Assembly: GCA_003151215.1 (NCBI GenBank)
Contig: PLXB01000400.1
Coordinates: 1-5,181, forward strand
DNA from: Ignavibacteriota bacterium
Lineage (GTDB): Bacteria > Bacteroidota > Kapaibacteriia > Palsa-1295
Reading direction: 5' to 3'
Length of the DNA stretch: 5,181 bases
Of the stretch, positions 1 through 5,006 are shown one piece after another; position 1 is the first letter of the stretch; each line of letters starts with the position of its first letter. The notes under the pieces are model-generated. The model was not told the DNA's origin. It saw nothing but the letters and a program-made list of their open reading frames with translations, and did not search any database. Both the position numbers and the translations under genes were made by a program.

Positions 1-206
1 TTTCTGGCGATAACGGAAAGACATGGATGTTTGACCTTCCGTCGCTTCGTGCAATTAAAAGATTCCTGAAATTGGTAGCTACGGTTTCAAGCGGCTCAAC
101 GGGTGCGAATATCACAGCGTATATTTTACTCGGTAAGGGTGAGATTACTCCTGATGGCGCAGTCAATTGGGGCGCAACGGCAACGACTACGTTTTTGACT
201 ATATAA
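1..206 (+). CDS. C-terminal end of an unidentified virion protein (5' partial)
   Basis: An open frame enters from the left edge (first full codon at base 3) and ends at TAA 204-206, giving 67 visible residues. The visible part alternates short beta-strand-like stretches (FLKLVATV, ITAYILLGKG) with Gly/Ser/Thr-rich turns (SSGSTGAN, NWGATATTT), as is common in phage capsid decoration or capsid-cement proteins. The pattern of a strand, a Gly/Ser/Thr turn and a second strand loosely recalls Bbp16-type capsid cement proteins, but that is a memory-level resemblance and not an assignment. Its position directly upstream of the head-tail adaptor fits a head structural gene. The stop overlaps the next ATG by one base (TAATG), so the two genes are probably translationally coupled. 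The frame is secure; the function is not. Confidence 0.7.
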   Translation, partial: SGDNGKTWMFDLPSLRAIKRFLKLVATVSSGSTGANITAYILLGKGEITPDGAVNWGATATTTFLTI

Positions 207-403
207 TGCCTGAGAATCAACATACTGAAAACGCCGAAGCGGAGTCTAAGGACTCCGCTGAAGCTGTTGAGAAACGAGGAACTCTGAAAAAAGCTCCTCA
301 GAACAGGATAATGAAAGGAACAGAGAATCGTGCCGCAAAAGACGTTCGAACAACAGATATTTTGCACGGTAGCGGATGTCAGGACGAAGATAAGCAGTCC
401 TGA
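206..403 (+). CDS. Small hypothetical protein, 65 aa, overlapping the adaptor start
   Basis: This frame starts at an ATG that overlaps the previous TAA by one base (TAATG) and runs to TGA 401-403. A TTG at 167 in the same frame would extend it, but it would lie inside the previous gene and the coupled ATG is the better start. The product is highly charged and probably disordered: the N-terminal third is Glu/Ala-rich (ENAEAESKDSAEAVEK), the middle Lys/Arg-rich. There is no membrane segment, signal peptide or recognisable domain. The last 74 bases overlap the start of the adaptor gene in another frame. It could be a genuine small head protein, or the N-terminal tail of the adaptor separated by a +1 frameshift or a single-base error; the visible SD before the adaptor's own GTG argues for separate genes. 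Confidence 0.5.
   Translation: MPENQHTENAEAESKDSAEAVEKRGTLKKAPQNRIMKGTENRAAKDVRTTDILHGSGCQDEDKQS
314..320 (+). promoter_or_regulatory. Ribosome binding site deciding the GTG start of the adaptor gene
   Basis: AAAGGAA lies ten bases upstream of GTG 330. The frame of the adaptor is closed by TGA at 312-314, so the start must lie after that, and the GTG is the first usable start codon. The site sits inside the coding sequence of the upstream small ORF, which makes coupled or re-initiating translation likely. Confidence 0.5.
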
Positions 404-1202
404 AGTCGTTATTGTAGCGAATAAAAGCGACAAAACGCTCGATTCTCAAATTCAAAGCCATATTGATTCGTCAAAAGACCAGTATCTTCGTCAACCGTTA
501 ATTAACGAATGCACGAAGCGGTTTCCAACCACAGTTCAAGGGTGGCTTGAATATAAGAGAATGCAGATTAACGTGTCGCAGATTGGATTGCGTCGCGATT
601 TGCAGCAAAGTTTTTCATTAAGCGGTTCCGACACTGCTTGGTATCAGGACGAAATAGGAACGTTCATTGACATAGGAGGACTCTTGACAGGAAGTGTCAT
701 GGGAGTGATGCCCAGAACCTTCTATAACTACGGAGTCCCTACAAACGGAGCAAATGGCACACTCGTCAACATAGCTTCAAACGGCGCGATATGTCTCGAT
801 ACCAGTCCAACAGGCTGGCTTCTCTATATCAACCGCTCAATAGACCCGACGCAAGTCCTTTGGCAGTTATATGACCCGTCAGACGCGATTGATTTCATTC
901 TCAATCCACAGGAGCTGAAATGGTCAGCAATCTGGGGATGCGCTCTTTCAATGGCGCAGGACGGAATGCTTAGAAATACATTTAATTTTGACAATCCACA
1001 GGAGGCAGCGTTTAAGAGTCATATCCTGAATTTCTGCATGAAACAATATCAGAATGCTCTTTGGGGTTTTAGAGATGAGCTGACAGGAGCGAGAATATCG
1101 CAAGGTGCTCTGTCAATCATACAATGGGATTTATCTGGCGACGGAGCCATTAGTGATTTTGAGAGAAGCGTTAATACGAATGAATTTGTATTTGGTGGAT
1201 AA
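330..1202 (+). CDS. Head-tail adaptor (connector) protein with EF-hand loop
   Basis: This 290-residue protein is probably the head-tail adaptor, the ring that docks below the portal after DNA packaging. The N-terminus (about 9-65; IFCTVADVRTKI, then a DSQIQSHIDSSKDQYL helix and a second helix) matches the general layout of gp6/YqbG-type adaptors, in which a short 'aDv' motif leads into amphipathic helices. The middle (about 105-170) is Gly- and beta-rich and longer than expected for a minimal adaptor. The C-terminal part (about 192-255) returns to long helices with Trp and Tyr, and residues 267-278 form a canonical EF-hand loop (DLSGDGAISDFE). GTG 330 is chosen from the SD at 314-320 and an upstream in-frame stop. 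Its position before the neck and tail genes supports the role. The family assignment rests on pattern and synteny and was not searched. Confidence 0.6.
   Translation: MPQKTFEQQIFCTVADVRTKISSPEVVIVANKSDKTLDSQIQSHIDSSKDQYLRQPLINECTKRFPTTVQGWLEYKRMQINVSQIGLRRDLQQSFSLSGSDTAWYQDEIGTFIDIGGLLTGSVMGVMPRTFYNYGVPTNGANGTLVNIASNGAICLDTSPTGWLLYINRSIDPTQVLWQLYDPSDAIDFILNPQELKWSAIWGCALSMAQDGMLRNTFNFDNPQEAAFKSHILNFCMKQYQNALWGFRDELTGARISQGALSIIQWDLSGDGAISDFERSVNTNEFVFGG
1128..1163 (+). other. EF-hand/dockerin-type calcium-binding loop in the adaptor
   Basis: Residues 267-278 of the adaptor read DLSGDGAISDFE. This fits the 12-residue EF-hand loop: Asp at 1, Ser at 3, Asp at 5, Gly at 6, Ile at 8 and Glu at 12. 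All six ligand-determining or structural positions are satisfied. Calcium binding is inferred from the motif only, and a single loop outside a paired EF-hand can bind weakly. It is followed by only 12 residues, so it forms the end of the protein. Confidence 0.7.
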
Positions 1203-1246
1203 AATTTTAGAAGCCTGAAGAACTCCTATTATCAGCAAAGAAGGGT

Positions 1247-1276
1247 AGTGGCGGTGAGGGGAACCTCACCGCCATT
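1247..1276 (+). terminator. Strong stem-loop in the only intergenic gap (terminator-like, weak U-tract)
   Basis: Bases 1249-1259 (TGGCGGTGAGG) pair perfectly with 1264-1274 (CCTCACCGCCA) around a GGAA loop of the GNRA class, and two further outer pairs (G-U, A-U) extend the stem to 1247-1276. The stem is GC-rich, unlike the surrounding sequence. The 3' flank is TTCTTA followed by A-rich sequence, which is a poor U-tract for an intrinsic terminator. The structure ends 12-14 bases before the ATG of the neck gene, so it may instead attenuate transcription, protect or process mRNA ends, or affect initiation at that ATG. Confidence 0.4.
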
Positions 1277-1288
1277 CTTAAAGAAAAA

Positions 1289-1762
1289 ATGTTTGAATTC
1301 GCAGTTGATGTTTCAGACCTTGATAGAGCTTTCAATGTAGCTGGGGAGTTCTTTGAAAACGATGTTATTCCCATCGCTCATCCGATAGTTACACGGATAG
1401 TGAAGAAGAATATGAATGCCGGAACCGACCCCGTGACAGGTGGAAAGTGGGAGGTATATAAACCCAGCTATGCAGAAACAAGAGAAAAACTTGGAAAACA
1501 AACTGAGCACGTTGACTTCCAAGTTACGGGCAGTTTGATTGAGCACATTGGCTGGTTTGAGGATTTGCGAATGGTAACTGTTGACCCACTATCCTATAAT
1601 GAGAGCGGCGCAAAACCAGTACCCCATGCCACTATCGCTGAAGGATTAAGCTACGGAATACCTAAAAATAATGTAGTTCCAAGACCTTTCCTGACGGCGG
1701 GGCAAGAAACGGCTGACGAAATAGTGAAAGAAGTGACTGAAGCCTTTGACAGATTACAATAG
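1289..1762 (+). CDS. Neck / tail-completion protein (Mu gpG-like or HK97 gp10-like)
   Basis: This 157-residue protein has the features of the small neck proteins that join the closed head to the tail: an N-terminal helical segment (about 8-43), then DPVTGGKW (47-54), then a Y-x-E-T-R-E-K-x-G stretch, VTGSLIEHIG (79-88), and a C-terminal YGIP...PRPFL (122-135) followed by an acidic helix. In Mu gpG/P2 gpS-like and HK97 gp10-like families the same order is seen: 'DP.tG..W', 'K.g..L..TGsL..si', and a final 'pRpFL' before a C-terminal helix. It follows the hairpin gap. The SD is weak (only AAAGAAAAA before the ATG), and the stop abuts the next ATG with no gap (TAGATG). The family is assigned from memory of motifs. 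Naming it neck rather than tail-completion depends on whether the tail is long and non-contractile. Confidence 0.65.
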   Translation: MFEFAVDVSDLDRAFNVAGEFFENDVIPIAHPIVTRIVKKNMNAGTDPVTGGKWEVYKPSYAETREKLGKQTEHVDFQVTGSLIEHIGWFEDLRMVTVDPLSYNESGAKPVPHATIAEGLSYGIPKNNVVPRPFLTAGQETADEIVKEVTEAFDRLQ

Positions 1763-2338
1763 ATGCCGACTTTAGACCAATATAGATACCCGCCTAATCC
1801 GACAAATTTTGCGATTAATGATATATTGGCAAATCTGAATTTGGCGAGTGATTTGGACGACAGGAAAAGTTTAGTAACAGCATTAAGAGGCATTGACGCT
1901 GTTATGGAGGACGCGATTCAAGGGAAGAAGCCAAATCCAGACCAGTGTCCTTGTGTAAGAGTGTTCGGCGGGCGATATGATTATCCGATTAAGACGGTGA
2001 AATTGTTCACCCTCGACGGATTTGCGATGGTACACTTATACTTTATCATCTATGCTCCTGATACTGTAAATTTTGCAGTTGGAACGACGGTTGAGAGCAT
2101 GAGAGATGACATGGTGAGACATTGCCTGCGATTTTTAGAGACACCTGACGACGGAAGCGGATTAGGGATGAATCCAGATATTCAGCATTATTATTTTCCC
2201 GTTAAGGAGTGGACGTTGACGATTGACCATGATACACCTTTGAAGTATTTCGGTAACGGTATAACGCTTCCTTATCCTTATTTCGTCTCTCGCGTTGATT
2301 TACAGGTAGAGTTTAATAATTATCAGGTGACAGGATGA
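1763..2338 (+). CDS. Putative tail terminator protein
   Basis: This 191-residue soluble protein has no motif I recognise. It sits exactly where siphoviruses encode the tail terminator, after the neck protein and before the tube, chaperone and tape measure genes. The N-terminal half is helical (about 17-55, with LNLASDLDDRK). The central part (about 66-105) has strand-like runs (VRVFGGRYDY, MVHLYFIIYAP), then a helix with SMRDDMVRHCLRFLE, then a C-terminal strand (VSRVDLQVEF). This alpha/beta layout, with an HLYFIIYAP strand facing a helix, is compatible with terminator proteins but not diagnostic. The ATG directly follows the upstream TAG, so translation is probably coupled. The TGA overlaps the next ATG (ATGA). 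The role is inferred from position. Confidence 0.5.
   Translation: MPTLDQYRYPPNPTNFAINDILANLNLASDLDDRKSLVTALRGIDAVMEDAIQGKKPNPDQCPCVRVFGGRYDYPIKTVKLFTLDGFAMVHLYFIIYAPDTVNFAVGTTVESMRDDMVRHCLRFLETPDDGSGLGMNPDIQHYYFPVKEWTLTIDHDTPLKYFGNGITLPYPYFVSRVDLQVEFNNYQVTG
2325..2330 (+). promoter_or_regulatory. Ribosome binding site of the small ORF before the glycosyltransferase
   Basis: AGGTGA is a perfect six-base match to the consensus complementary to the 16S rRNA 3' end and lies four bases before ATG 2335, inside the last codons of the terminator gene. It supports real translation of the short ORF that follows. Confidence 0.5.
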
Positions 2339-2472
2339 ATGAATCATCAAAGAATGGCAAGAAGCAGACTAAGAAAACGGTGGAAGCGCAGATGGATGAG
2401 GAGAAGAGTGTCATGATGAAATTTTTCAGTTATGTTTTTACAAATTGTTCATTGACGTTGAAATTTGACTAA
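2335..2472 (+). CDS. Small hypothetical protein, 45 aa
   Basis: This short frame begins at an ATG overlapping the TGA of the terminator gene (ATGA) with AGGTGA four bases upstream, and ends at TAA 2470-2472. The N-terminal half is highly charged (KNGKKQTKKTVEAQMDEEK) and the C-terminal half is hydrophobic (residues about 27-42: MMKFFSYVFTNCSLTL), too short for a convincing membrane helix. No family is recognised. Its last eight bases overlap the TTG taken as the glycosyltransferase start. It may be a leader that delivers ribosomes to that SD-less TTG by coupling, or a free small protein. Confidence 0.5.
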   Translation: MNESSKNGKKQTKKTVEAQMDEEKSVMMKFFSYVFTNCSLTLKFD

Positions 2473-3364
2473 GACAATAGGCTCAGGAAGCGAAAAAAGA
2501 ATCTGTCTTTTATTGCAGGAAAATGGAATTGGCGACGACACCTGTCTCTTGCCGATTCTCTGGCAGAAAATTCAGGACGGATACAGCATTCAGGTTCATG
2601 GACGGGCTTTTATGAAAGAGGTCTATGAGCGATTAGGGTGCGAATATGTAAACGAATTTGACTGCTTTCAAAAGATAGGAACGGTTGATAGGCTGCAAGA
2701 AGAATTCGGAGCGATTTACAGCTTGACTAAACTCTGTCTTGAGCATGAAATTGAGACAAAAGGCATCATTACGCTTACACGCTTTGAACAGTTTGCTGAG
2801 ATTCTTGAAACCACTGTTCCAAAGACATTTGATTTCAAGAAATATCTTGCACCTGAATTAAAGGAAAGAAAAAACGACGGTGTTCTTTTCGCTCCGTATT
2901 CAGACGGAAGGAACAGAGCTTATAGCATGGTAAGAGAGACGTATCAAATGCTCTCGACGGAAAATTTTGTAGAAGTGATAGGGTTATGGGGAATGCCTAC
3001 ACTGTCTTATGAAGAGTTTATAAGACGTATTTACGACGCGCAGGTTGTATTGACAGTTGACACAGGAGTCTTGCATTTCGCTCTTGCATTGGGAACTCCT
3101 GTTGTAGCTCTGATGGGCGGCTCGGATGATTGGAGTATCATCTGGCAATATAGGAGATTCGGCGAAGTGAAATGCAGGGTTTTACGCTCAAAAGTGCATA
3201 ATTCAGAATGCCAGAGACCTTGTAATTATAGAAGGGAATTAGGTTTTAGTGTGAACGATAAATGCACAAAGCCTGGAAATTATTCAGATTGTTTAAATGA
3301 GATAAGCGAGCAAGATATTTTAGAAACAGTAAATGATTTTATTGAACAATTAGGAGAAAAATAA
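2465..3364 (+). CDS. GT9 (heptosyltransferase-like) glycosyltransferase inside the tail operon
   Basis: A 299-residue protein of the GT9/ADP-heptose:LPS heptosyltransferase-like superfamily (GT-B fold). The N-terminal Rossmann start is KRICLLLQENGIGDDTCLLP (11-30), where GIGD is the family's acceptor-side loop containing the usual catalytic Asp. The C-terminal donor-side motif is LTVDTGVLHFALALGTPVVALMGG (196-219), with the conserved DTGxxH. A Cys-rich tail (C249, C253, C267, C276) and a final helix (ISEQDILETV) also follow the family. At 299 residues it is somewhat shorter than typical members (about 320-350). The start is uncertain: TTG 2465 lacks an SD and overlaps the upstream small ORF, but the frame is closed by TGA 2459-2461 and a later start would remove part of the first strand. 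The gene lies between tail terminator and tube genes, so I infer a virion protein or host envelope acceptor rather than LPS biosynthesis. The donor sugar cannot be read from sequence. Confidence 0.8.
   Translation: MTKTIGSGSEKRICLLLQENGIGDDTCLLPILWQKIQDGYSIQVHGRAFMKEVYERLGCEYVNEFDCFQKIGTVDRLQEEFGAIYSLTKLCLEHEIETKGIITLTRFEQFAEILETTVPKTFDFKKYLAPELKERKNDGVLFAPYSDGRNRAYSMVRETYQMLSTENFVEVIGLWGMPTLSYEEFIRRIYDAQVVLTVDTGVLHFALALGTPVVALMGGSDDWSIIWQYRRFGEVKCRVLRSKVHNSECQRPCNYRRELGFSVNDKCTKPGNYSDCLNEISEQDILETVNDFIEQLGEK
3352..3356 (+). promoter_or_regulatory. Ribosome binding site of the tail tube gene
   Basis: AGGAG lies eleven bases upstream of ATG 3368, within the last codons of the glycosyltransferase. 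It is among the strongest SD sequences in the window, as expected for a gene whose product is made in many copies. Confidence 0.6.
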
Positions 3365-3367
3365 ACC

Positions 3368-4396
3368 ATGTCGACATTATATAACGGTTTGACTGCTGGT
3401 CATATGCCAGCCAACATCATTAGAGAGATTGTGGCTTCTCGCCAGAATTTTCCTCTTAACCATGCTACGGAAGCCGTAAGACTTGGTTATTATCGCAAAG
3501 CAGTCACAGCGACATTAACATCAAAGAAAGAGAAGGGTATTCTTGATTTAGAATACACCGATCTTTATGATGTCGTTCTCACTGCGCCTGATCATTTGTT
3601 CACGCCTGCGCGGTTACATAATTGGTACTTACTCTGCAAGGAACCCAATAACGTTCGCGCTAAAGTGGTATTTCGCGATGCGCATTCGGAATACCTGAAC
3701 CTTGTCAATGACCCGAGTTCAGACCCAACAGTTCCGACAGGGTCATCTCTTGCTGGCTTCCAGTTCAAAGCAACTGTTGATAATAACCTCAGCGAAATCG
3801 AATTGAAGTGGACGGCTGGTGTAACTCCGTTACAAGCTCAATGGATTGGCACGAACTCCGGCTCGGCGCAAACAGGAGGTTCAGGTGGAACAGGCTCTTC
3901 AATGACTCCGATGGTGAATCAGCGTCAAGACCGTCAAATTGCTGGAATCAAACAATGCACAATCGGTGGTGCTGCTGGCGTATTCGGTGGAGTTGGCGAT
4001 GTAGGATTACTGACACAGGAAAATTGCAAAGTCGAGCTGTCTTGCAAAATCATGGGCGACAGAAAGTCTTATGCCGATTTAGAGTTGCCTGGTTCAATCG
4101 GTATCTCGGCGACTATTGAAACAATGCAATCTTCTTTGACCAACGAAGTATTGCAGGCAATTCAGGACGAGTATGGAATGCCAAGAGTTCAGATTCTTTG
4201 CCAAAGCGGAATGATATTTGACTTCGCAGCAGGTTCAGTTTCAGTCGTTCCTGTCTTTGATTATGGTGATGAACAGGGTCACATGACGCTGACAATCATG
4301 GGTGAAGCTGAGTTTAATTCGAACGAAACTACGCCAGACGTCATTGATATTGGCGTAACAAACCCAAAAATCATCCAGCTTTTCAAGTTGACATAA
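3368..4396 (+). CDS. Putative major tail tube protein with Gly/Ser/Thr-rich linker
   Basis: This 342-residue protein is placed directly before the frameshifting chaperone gene and the tape measure gene, the standard position of the tail tube protein, which polymerises into the hollow tube for DNA passage. It has a strong SD. The sequence is beta-rich, with strands such as AVTATLTS (45-52), CKVELSCKIMG (220-230), GISATIETM (245-253), VQILCQSGMIFDF (274-286) and GHMTLTIMGEAEF (304-316). No hydrophobic signal or membrane segment is seen. Residues 161-180 are a low-complexity stretch made mostly of Gly, Ser and Thr; they follow a region (about 110-160) that could be an inserted domain. It is longer than minimal tube proteins (roughly 150-250), consistent with an added domain. 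The assignment rests on synteny; I did not recognise a family motif. Confidence 0.6.
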   Translation: MSTLYNGLTAGHMPANIIREIVASRQNFPLNHATEAVRLGYYRKAVTATLTSKKEKGILDLEYTDLYDVVLTAPDHLFTPARLHNWYLLCKEPNNVRAKVVFRDAHSEYLNLVNDPSSDPTVPTGSSLAGFQFKATVDNNLSEIELKWTAGVTPLQAQWIGTNSGSAQTGGSGGTGSSMTPMVNQRQDRQIAGIKQCTIGGAAGVFGGVGDVGLLTQENCKVELSCKIMGDRKSYADLELPGSIGISATIETMQSSLTNEVLQAIQDEYGMPRVQILCQSGMIFDFAAGSVSVVPVFDYGDEQGHMTLTIMGEAEFNSNETTPDVIDIGVTNPKIIQLFKLT

Positions 4397-4851
4397 TGAT
4401 AGTAGCAATAGGTAGGCATAAATATTCAACCTATGATAAGATAACGTTCTTTCTGAAGATTGAAAGAGATGAGATTAAGGAGAGGGCTTTAAATGAAGTC
4501 CTCTCCCGCATTGACCAGAAGAAAGAATATTCAGATAAGGAAATACAGCATCTTTTAAAGGATTCGCGTATTTGTATTGAGCACGATACGCTTCTCCTTA
4601 AAAGAACTCTGGATTTTAATTTTAAGCCCGTTGGCGGTGCGCCTTATTTGTCTGATTATCTGGACGAAGGATATATGCCGACTGATGAAGAGGTAAAGCT
4701 CTTCAAAAAACAAAACGATTTTTTTTTTACGAGTGGAGACGAGAAGTCCGAAGAGCCGAAAAAATCTTCAAAGCCTTCAAAGCCATCGCCCCCGCTCAAA
4801 AAGGCTACATCGCGGGCAAATACGTCCCGAAAGAATATAGCGAAGAGTTAA
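4396..4851 (+). CDS. Tail assembly chaperone, zero-frame product (gpG-like)
   Basis: The 151-residue zero-frame product begins at an ATG overlapping the tube stop by one base (TAATG). Residues 1-107 are alpha-helical and charged, with no membrane segment. From the poly-Phe FFF (109-111), encoded by the T run, the remaining 40 residues are a low-complexity Lys/Ser/Pro tail (KSSKPSKPSPPLKK). By analogy with lambda gpG, this short form would bind tube protein and the tape measure during tail assembly, and would be absent from the finished virion. No sequence similarity to gpG was recognised; the assignment comes from position between tube and tape measure and from the frameshift arrangement. Confidence 0.65.
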   Translation: MIVAIGRHKYSTYDKITFFLKIERDEIKERALNEVLSRIDQKKEYSDKEIQHLLKDSRICIEHDTLLLKRTLDFNFKPVGGAPYLSDYLDEGYMPTDEEVKLFKKQNDFFFTSGDEKSEEPKKSSKPSKPSPPLKKATSRANTSRKNIAKS

Positions 4852-5006
4852 TGGTATTTCAGGCAACAGGAATGTTGCCAGCGCAATGTCATTTAACGTA
4901 TAGTGAGGTTGCTAAACTTTGCTGCATAGAGGGAGCTCTTAGTTCCTCTAAACATGAAGCTGAAAAGCGAGCGATAGAAGAAGCAGAAGCTAAGAGGAAG
5001 AAATAA
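4396..5006 (+). CDS. Tail assembly chaperone, -1 frameshift fusion (gpGT-like), join 4396-4728 and 4728-5006
   Basis: If ribosomes slip back one base on the T run, the first 111 residues join a second open frame (4728-5006) with 92 more residues, giving a 203-residue fusion. The second frame is open from 4689 and has no ATG until 4851, so its 5' part is hard to explain except by frameshifting. It starts YEWRREVRRAEKIF, contains a structured-looking stretch (QKGYIAGKYVPKEYSEELM, LTYSEVAKLCCIEG) and ends in a charged helix (HEAEKRAIEEAEAKRKK). It looks more protein-like than the zero-frame Lys/Ser/Pro tail. In lambda the equivalent gpG/gpGT pair is needed for tail assembly, with the T part binding the tube protein. 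The stop TAA 5004-5006 overlaps the tape measure ATG by one base. Confidence 0.7.
4719..4728 (+). promoter_or_regulatory. T10 slippery site for -1 ribosomal frameshifting
   Basis: Ten consecutive T are read in the zero frame as ga(T) TTT TTT TTT. They contain two in-phase X-XXY-YYZ heptamers of the T-TTT-TTT type (4719-4725 and 4722-4728), so P- and A-site Phe-tRNAs can re-pair fully after a one-base backward slip. The downstream -1 frame runs to 5006. No obvious strong stem-loop was found just 3'. A short hairpin (GAAGAG/CTCTTC, 4687-4704) lies just 5'. Confidence 0.65.
4995..4998 (+). promoter_or_regulatory. Ribosome binding site of the tape measure gene
   Basis: AGGA, within AAGAGGAAG, lies seven bases before ATG 5006 and inside the last codons of the chaperone extension. 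It supports the chosen start in addition to stop-start overlap. Confidence 0.5.

Noticed and set aside
1313..1546. Minus-strand ORFs (also 246-461, 1651-1893, 4113-4295, 4241-4429)
   Set aside because: All lie within better-supported + strand genes, lack SD sequences and have no recognisable protein features.
2339..2413. 25-codon Arg-rich ORF starting at the second ATG after the terminator gene
   Set aside because: It is a +1 shadow of the Lys/Glu-coding AAG/AGA-rich stretch of the 45-codon ORF. The AGGTGA spacing favours ATG 2335.
2465..3364. Host LPS heptosyltransferase operon or a moron captured from LPS genes
   Set aside because: No other envelope-sugar gene is present, there are no inverted repeats or transposase at its edges, no promoter-terminator pair of its own is visible, and it is locked between tail genes by overlap and short spacing.
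3808..4119. 103-codon + strand ORF inside the tube gene
   Set aside because: It is an alternative-frame reading of the tube gene with Trp/Arg/Cys-rich composition and no support from start context.
4705..4711. AAAAAAC heptamer as an alternative -1 slip site
   Set aside because: In the zero frame these bases are read AAA AAA CAA, so the heptamer is out of the X-XXY-YYZ phase. The T run eight bases downstream is in phase.
4687..4728. Hairpin (GAAGAG/CTCTTC) plus T run as an intrinsic terminator
   Set aside because: The stem is only six pairs, it is separated from the T run by 14 bases, and it lies inside a gene that must be transcribed through to the tape measure.
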